From assembly GCA_021234155.1 (NCBI GenBank), contig JAJEKV010000028.1:981998-1045997 (forward strand): DNA of 64,000 bases, in the 5' to 3' direction. Shown here in pieces: positions 57,793-64,000 of the stretch (positions are counted from its first letter, which is position 1; each line of letters starts with the position of its first letter). Under the pieces are notes generated by a model. The model was not told where the DNA came from, did not search any database, and saw only the letters and a program-made list of their open reading frames with translations. A program made the position numbers and the translations under genes. This DNA comes from Isoetes taiwanensis (taxonomy: Eukaryota; Streptophyta; Lycopodiopsida; Isoetales; Isoetaceae).

Positions 57793-60093
57793 AGAGAACG
57801 AGGTATTTTTATATTATATAAAAGATAAGAAGTACAATGTTTCAACACACATAGAGAATTACTACAGGAGTAAATCTCAACATCTTCATCCTCTACATGC
57901 TGAAACTTATTTTCTGCTCTAAAAGCTGATATACATTAAGCCCATGGAACCTCCAGCTTAGTAACCAGAAAGTACAAGAAGATGCTAGGAATAAAGCTCC
58001 CGAAAGATTCATCTAATCTTGGAGAGGCAGAGTTGAACAATTAGGGACATGGGGAAGAAAAAAGTGCGTGGCTTTGCTCACTGCTTGAGCACCAAAATCA
58101 GCAGAGAAGGTAGAGAAGACATGAAATTCTGAGCAACTCGAACATAGCAGTTTCGAGTGTTCCAAATCAGATTTGAATGTACCTAGTATTTGGCATATCA
58201 GTACCAAAAGAAAACACACAAGTTTCAGTACTTGTGTGGCTATTCAAGCATTGTGGTTCTTGAAATAGCACCAGGATGCGTAGAAATGTTTTCAAGCTTC
58301 AGTACTTGAATAATCTAGCATTTTCTGTCCTGGAATTTGGTATGTCAGTACCAAAAGAGGTGACACAAGCTTCAGTACCTGTGTGGCTATTCAAGCAATG
58401 CAGATTTTGAAATAGCACTAGGATGCTCATAATTATTTTCAAGCTTCAGCACTTGAAAAATCCAGCATACTCTGCCCTGTCATGCAACCTGTTATGCCTT
58501 TCATTCAAACCACCAATGTTTCCAAATTGTTTTACGGTGGCCTTACATCAAATATTGGATGAAAATTTCTGATCTATCAATTGTGAGTCTGGACCTTTCT
58601 TGCTAGTAAGAAAGAGCGGGAGGAAAGAGATATGGGACGAAAAGCAAACAATTCTCAGATTCAAAACAAATGTAAGAACTGCAAGATTTGACAGGCTAAG
58701 AAACTTCTTAATTCAAGATCTCACCACAACCAGATCAAGAATCCGCCTTGAAGATGCTTCTAGTACTGCAAATCGCTCAGGCCTGTAAAGAATGAAACAA
58801 ATCCGAAAATCCCTATTCCGCCCCTCGCTAGCCACCGCCCGATTCAAGCGGGAAAGATCTTTCTTTGCTGCAAAGTCTTGGGAAGGGCAAGGATGAGGGC
58901 GACCTCTCCCCGCCACCGCCGCCCCCTAGCGGAGCGCCAAGAAACGCGCCCATCGTCCCCATCAAGAATCTGTATCCACTGTTGGATCCAAATTACGGAT
59001 ATATTCCCACTCATTATTCCAACCCTTCAACATTTCTACATGATTACTTATGTATTAATGGGATATTTAATATTCGCTTAGTCGTCAAGCTCTGCCTAGT
59101 TTAGCTTGCTATCGCGTTATGTAGTACTACTGGCCACGATATTCACTCCTGCCTCACCATATCTATATGCAAACCATTTGTGCTTGCCAATATACCTTCC
59201 TAGGAGTAGGCGTATGGTATTCTTGATTTGCTACATGGAGCTACATTCGTTACCATGTCACTTAATCGGGTTACACTTCCTTGGCCGTGTTTAGTCGAAA
59301 TTAACTAGCACCCGGTATCATTGTTTTACCGCGGTGTACCTTGTTTTCTCTGATTCATAACTTTCTCGCCGATAATCTTCCGTTCACGTATTCCTCTCAT
59401 GTGGCGGTATGCCGCATTTTCGCGTACCATACATTGAGTTATGAATTACGTGCTTTCAAATTTTATCGCTTTGAAAATGACGAAAATAATGCGACACTAA
59501 TTAGTAATTAATTAGCTAAGCAAATGCCATTTGGGCCAAATCTATTGGTCCAATAAACTTGCTAATTTTGGCCTAATCAATTTGCCCCAATTCGATTTGG
59601 GGGCAATTGGAGAAGGAGGAGGAGCCAATTCAACCAGCAGAGCATGGAGAACCTGAGAGATGGGAGATCTAGCTCTTAATAAGCTTAGTTAGCTTGAGAT
59701 TCTAGATAGAGATTAACCCTTGGTTGTTTAGATGGATGATTAATCTCTTATTGATGTTCTATTCGAAGTTATGAATGGATTTATGAATTATGGTAGTTCC
59801 TATGCGGTACCTCTTGTTCTTGTGGGATTATGGGGGTTAGAGACCTAAAAGCTATGTAGAAGTAGAGATGCTCCTAGCTAGAATTCCTTAAATCCCAATA
59901 AATGCGGCCTGTGCACAAGAACCCTCTTGGCTGGGGATGGTATGTTGTGGTTGAACACCATACAATGGACATAGTGGTGAAATAGAGGTGGAACCTTCTC
60001 TAGCATGGCTACAAGCATTCCTTTAGTGTGCTAGGCTTATAGTCAATCACTGTGTGGGTCGGCTATGGGTTCTGACACCCTTTGGGTCACAGG
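53454..60093 (+). repeat. Tandem unit 3, interrupted by an insertion
   Basis: The unit spans 6640 bases, which is 5.41 kb plus a 1.22-kb insertion at 57,759-58,982. Its gene part is the best preserved of the copies. Confidence 0.95.
57759..58982 (-). mobile_element. Retroposed insertion with poly-A tail (LINE-like or processed retrocopy)
   Basis: The insert begins on the + strand with 33 T residues and ends at 58,982. TGGATCCAA flanks it on both sides (57,750-57,758 and 58,983-58,991); units 1 and 2 carry a single copy. So it is an antisense insertion with a poly-A tail and a 9-base target duplication. Its 5' end is GC-rich with Pro/Gly-coding-type triplets. The 3' end (TATAATATAAAAATACCTCG before the A tail) looks like a plant LINE tail. 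A 147-base duplication lies inside (about 58,190-58,480). No long frame is present, so it is a non-autonomous element or a retrocopy of an untranslated RNA. Confidence 0.85.
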
Positions 60094-62822
60094 AGAAGAA
60101 GAAAACAGCAAGAAAATCAAAGAAAAAAGGTGGTGATGACATTGCAGATCTTCCGAAAGCTCATCTAGCGGTCAGCCCATGAGACTTCGTATAAGATTGT
60201 GTTTTGTAAGGAGGCGGTATGGCAAAAGTGGAATGAATTGCGGGGACGCTTATGCACAAGGGGAAGCTGCCGGATACTATGGGTAGGGTGCCTCATGTTG
60301 ATGTAAGCATCTTTGACTTGAATGTGACAGAGATGAGAAAGACTTCGGGGGCTAGAATTTAATTTGAGACCATTTGGGTTTTAGACCGGTGCTTAAAGAA
60401 GGAAGTCTTATACAAGAAGAGTGCTTTCACTAAGGATAGGATGTCCTTCATTGAGTCTTTGCAGCCATGTGAAGGATGTGCATTACAATGAAGTCACCGT
60501 AGGGAGCTGAGTTACAAAGGCTATCGGGAAATGTGGCATTATCCGAAATTGGATTCTTTGGATAAATACAAGGTCAAGAATGATGACATCAAGAAGTTTG
60601 TATTACGGTCAAAGGACTTCCTAAAGAATTGGAAGGCTAAAAATACAAAACATAAGGAGACTCTACCCCTAAAAAGGTCTTGGCCGAGTTGAGAAGAGAA
60701 GTGGCCCTTGTGAAGAAGATTACTGGAGAAGAAGACACTGTTCAGTATTCTGTCTCCATTGGGTACAAAGGTCTCTTGCCAGAATCAACTTCTTGCCTTA
60801 AAAATATATCACTCTTTGTGTTGGACAGCAGGGGTGGGAGAGGAGATATGGGCATGAACCAGAAGAACTACATCAGCTTCTTTACCAGCTGTATAGGATT
60901 GACAATTGAGAGGTCCTTCACTATTGTCATCGTTTGTCCTTCAGGTGAGTCACATCTGCATGCACTATCCGCTGCTCATGATCTAGAGTGCCTCAAAGTT
61001 ATTAGGGAGGGATGTCTAATATATGATGTTAAGGATAATGAGCTGCGAACAGAACGGAAGATGGCACATGTGATCTTTATTATGATAGCCATCTTTGTCG
61101 GGACGAGGAATATGATATTGCTAAGGCCAAGGGTGACAATAGCAGTGCATGGGAATGTTTTCTTCTAGATGATCCAGACTTAAGAACTATATTCTATCAT
61201 ACGGATCAGGATCAGTCAGAACAGGATGAGTCAGAAGAGGATGAGGATCGGGATCCCCTCCTAAGTGGGGAAATCAAGTACGAGCTACAAACTAAGGAGA
61301 AGGGCCCCTTAAATAAAAATGGATTTCCCCCATCTATGGCTGCTTACCTCGTCGAGGCATTTGCTCCAATTGATACAACCTGCTTGGAGCTTCATGTTGG
61401 AGGTTATATTGCCCGAGAGGCTCTTATGGGTGTTAGAAGATGTCACTGCTTTTCGAAAGTGATGAGCGGGGCCAAAGACTTTCTTGAACCATTCCTCATG
61501 CATGTGCTTGCCAAATCTCCTAAAGGCCCTTATGGCAACCTGAAATCATCAGCAATCAAGAGTCTCGTAGACTTGTCCAATTCAAAAGTGGGACGATGGT
61601 TCCGTGAGGGAACTAGTAATATGCGACGATAAGGAAAGCAATGAACAAATAGCTGCTAAACTGGCTGCTCAAAGTAATGTGATCGCGGCGAACTTAGGGA
61701 ATATCCTTGCATCCGTTCAGGGTGATGCAAGCAACAATAGAGTAGATTCACAGGTTAACAATGAACTAATTGACAGGGCAACCGAAACTGAAGGTAACCA
61801 AGGCGACTCTAGTGATTCACAGGTTTGCCAAATCAATAGTAAAATAATGTCAGTTGTGAAGGACGCAACGGAACTAATAGAAAATAACAATTCTAACAGT
61901 CAGAAGAGCACGAAGATTAAGGGTGGCGAAGGGGAGAATGGCCATGATGGGCAAAATAAACCGAAGATGATAGGTATGGCCTTGCCCCGCGAAATTGCGC
62001 CCAGCGTGATTTAATTTGTATTACCTTTGAATTAAATCGCGCCCGGCGTGCTTTTGATTATTTTTCATTGTCAAACTAAATCACGCCGAAGCGGCGATTT
62101 GGTTAAGACTAACAAATCACGCTTGGCGTTTGTATTGTTTGTGTTATCGTATCTTCTTGACCCGGATACATGTTTGATGTTTCAGCTTGCATTGCGTTTC
62201 TAAGAAGGTTGTGGTGTTTGACCTAAACAGAGTTCTTTGCAAGACTTTTCCGAAAAATAAAGTGGCTAGAGATCAGTTTCATCAGACACCAGTAGAATCA
62301 AACACCAAGTGGATCTATCCGTGACGCGACTTGAAGGAGATGCTAGATGAGGCATTCGGGTTATTTCGAGTTGGTATTTGGTCATCCATGGAACTAAGGA
62401 ACATCAAGGATACTTTGGAGGCACTGGGGAAAATGCGTAGACATTGGTTGACCTTTTGGGATCAGAACAAATGTGTGAAGTTCACTAATCCCAAGGATCC
62501 AACAGGCAAGCCTATATCTTCATCAAACACTTGAGTAACATGATGGACAAACTTGGTATCGAGAATAAGGATGATATAATCATAGTGGATGATGATGCTC
62601 TCAAATGCTTCTACAATCAAACGCGGGGCCACGAATCCACCATCTTACGATCCAAAAACTTTTCTGACGGATGATTTTTCGGTGAAGTTTGTGTCTATTA
62701 TGCATAATTTGGCTATGGGGATGATGGTGGGTGAAGTGTTAGATTCATACCTTAACTGGATAGAACGGTGACATGGAACCACACCTTGTTAAATCATTGG
62801 AAAAACATGGATTGATCCCTTA
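60094..62822 (+). pseudogene. Partial copy 4 of the multi-domain gene
   Basis: The start of exon 2 (60,094-60,670) is scrambled at CAG/CTG sites. From 60,680 to 61,168 the frame is intact and matches copy 3 (GLLPESTSCLKNISLFVLD, NYISFFTSCIGLTIERSF). The acidic DQDQSEQDESEEDEDRDPLL segment is intact at about 61,205-61,262, and the methyltransferase-like loop ELHVGGYIAREALMG at 61,387-61,431. A shift follows near 61,450 and another near 61,590; the Ser/Asn/Glu linker is open from 61,604 to 62,014. In exon 3 FDLNRVLC is intact and RPHLKEM is damaged. The last segment shifts near 62,625 and again near 62,752. No exon 1 is present. Confidence 0.75.
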
Positions 62823-64000
62823 ATGTTTTATTGGAATATATGATGATATTTTTGTATGATATTTGTGCCATGTATCGATAATTTGAAGTCCGGAATTGCC
62901 TGCGCAAATAATGCAATCTGTTATTATCAAACCTAATATTATCATCTAAATGCTCTTCAATTTTGGTCTCATCTATGTTAGCAATTTGCTCTTCATTTTT
63001 GCATATTTCAATTCGCGATATGAAGCGTCACACGTGAATCGCAACCTTATGTTATTTTTGAAGTAAAAAAAAGATTAAAAAAACAAAACCCCTAGAAGAC
63101 AAAAGATGGGTTGGCGTGATTTTGAGTTGACATAATCCCAATTTAATTGGATGATGGTTACAATCTAGTGGACGATGTTATCCACCAGAAATTCAACTTC
63201 TTGTTACCTCAAAGGTATTTTCACATGTAGTTGATCTTGTACTATATATCTGTTGTGGTTCCAACAAGTAGTTGATCTTGTATTATATATCTGCTGTTCT
63301 TGGAGTTTACGACTAATTCTCATAGGCAACCTCTAGCTGAAAGCCCCGGGAAAGGCCATCAAACCCTAATGGTGAATTCCAAAATGAAATCTAATGGTTC
63401 TTGCCATCTTTTCTTTCCTTTCTTTATGCTTAGTGCTTTCATAAAATGGATAGAAATCCTTAAAATAACATAATAGGAATTACTTCTTGTCCTCGAGAAT
63501 ATTTCCTTCATCAACCACGCCATACTACGTTAATATGGGAGATGGTGACACTTGTCTCCACACATTCCATGTCCATGACTTGGTATCATCTACTTACTTA
63601 CACGCAATGCTAGTTATTATCCAGCAATCTTCTGCCATATGGCTTTACTGAAGCTTAGGTATAATTTATTTGTCGCTCATGTTGACCTCAGTTCTCTTGA
63701 CCTTGTGTGGACAATACGTCCCACACTATTGGCATCTCTCCAGAATGGATATCACTGCAAATTCATTTCCATTTTGTAGGCAACTACGTTTTCATCTTAC
63801 TCATACATGTCGACATCCATGTTGCACACCTTAGAAACTTAAGCCTCCTTATGAAATGCAAATTAAGTGTAATCTTATTATCCATACCTTATGGATCCGT
63901 GTCCTTATACGCCATTAACCTTCTAGCTTCTCATGAATCACGTCTCGATTCAAGTAGCAATCGATATAAAATATAGGATCAACACCACAGCTTGACCATC
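60094..64000 (+). repeat. Tandem unit 4, truncated by the window end
   Basis: It is homologous to unit 1 from its start through about 46,540. The LTR-like end would fall near 65,500, so the array continues beyond the window. The copy number is therefore at least four. Confidence 0.95.

Noticed and set aside
48041-64000. Programmed frameshifting to explain the many frame breaks in the tandem copies
   Set aside because: The breaks differ between copies and coincide with CAG/CTG/CCGG sites. Sequence error at modified cytosines is the simpler explanation, apart from the shared break near 45,045.

Overview
The window looks like nuclear DNA of a land plant. Two intron-rich housekeeping genes have clear plant orthologues, and the rest is AT-rich and full of decayed retrotransposons and DNA transposons. 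A seed-free vascular plant such as a fern is my best guess, but the sequence does not prove it.

Region by region. (1) 1-15,000 is a transposon graveyard. It holds the chromodomain end, polypurine tract and about 1.6-kb LTR of a Ty3/gypsy chromovirus (3.7-6.5 kb), LINE fragments (about 6.9-7.2, 8.8-9.0 and 11.6-12.2 kb), a retropepsin-like fragment (9.0-9.4 kb), minisatellites and one unrecognised exon (14.7-14.9 kb). (2) 15,382-19,605 (+) is a complete seven-exon class I (RPD3-type) histone deacetylase. Its sixth intron contains a threefold 430-bp tandem repeat. (3) 20,262-26,256 (-) is a complete twelve-exon nucleoporin NUP155, tail-to-tail with the deacetylase. I joined the exons of both genes by reading splice sites and phase; the products are 495 and 1472 residues. 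One NUP155 intron is of the GC-AG class. (4) 26,257-35,686 is intergenic, with a nested perfect hairpin, a second gypsy 3' end with LTR (29.0-30.7 kb) and an antisense gypsy 5' end with primer-binding site (33.7-35.5 kb). (5) 35,687-40,325 is a 4.6-kb DNA transposon of PIF/Harbinger type, bounded by terminal inverted repeats and a TAA duplication. It carries a broken trihelix/Myb-like gene and a nested copia-like hairpin. (6) 40,338-64,000 is the most unusual part. After a BED-type zinc-finger fragment comes a multi-domain gene (40,992-45,354) that encodes a basic nuclear-localisation stretch, a ParB-like DGQH box, a long conserved region with a methyltransferase motif-I-like loop, an acidic linker and an FCP1/HAD-phosphatase-like domain whose second catalytic Asp is Asn. 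Its introns are packed with copies of a short palindrome (CACGCCAGGCGTG and variants). The 3' part of the gene, its downstream region and a gypsy LTR fragment form a 5.41-kb unit, tandemly repeated at least four times and running off the window end.

The copies of that unit are nearly identical except for dense differences that fall mainly at CAG, CTG and CCGG sites. This pattern suggests basecalling or consensus error at CHG-methylated cytosines rather than evolution, and it breaks many reading frames. One copy also carries a 1.2-kb retroposed insertion with a poly-A tail and a 9-bp target duplication.
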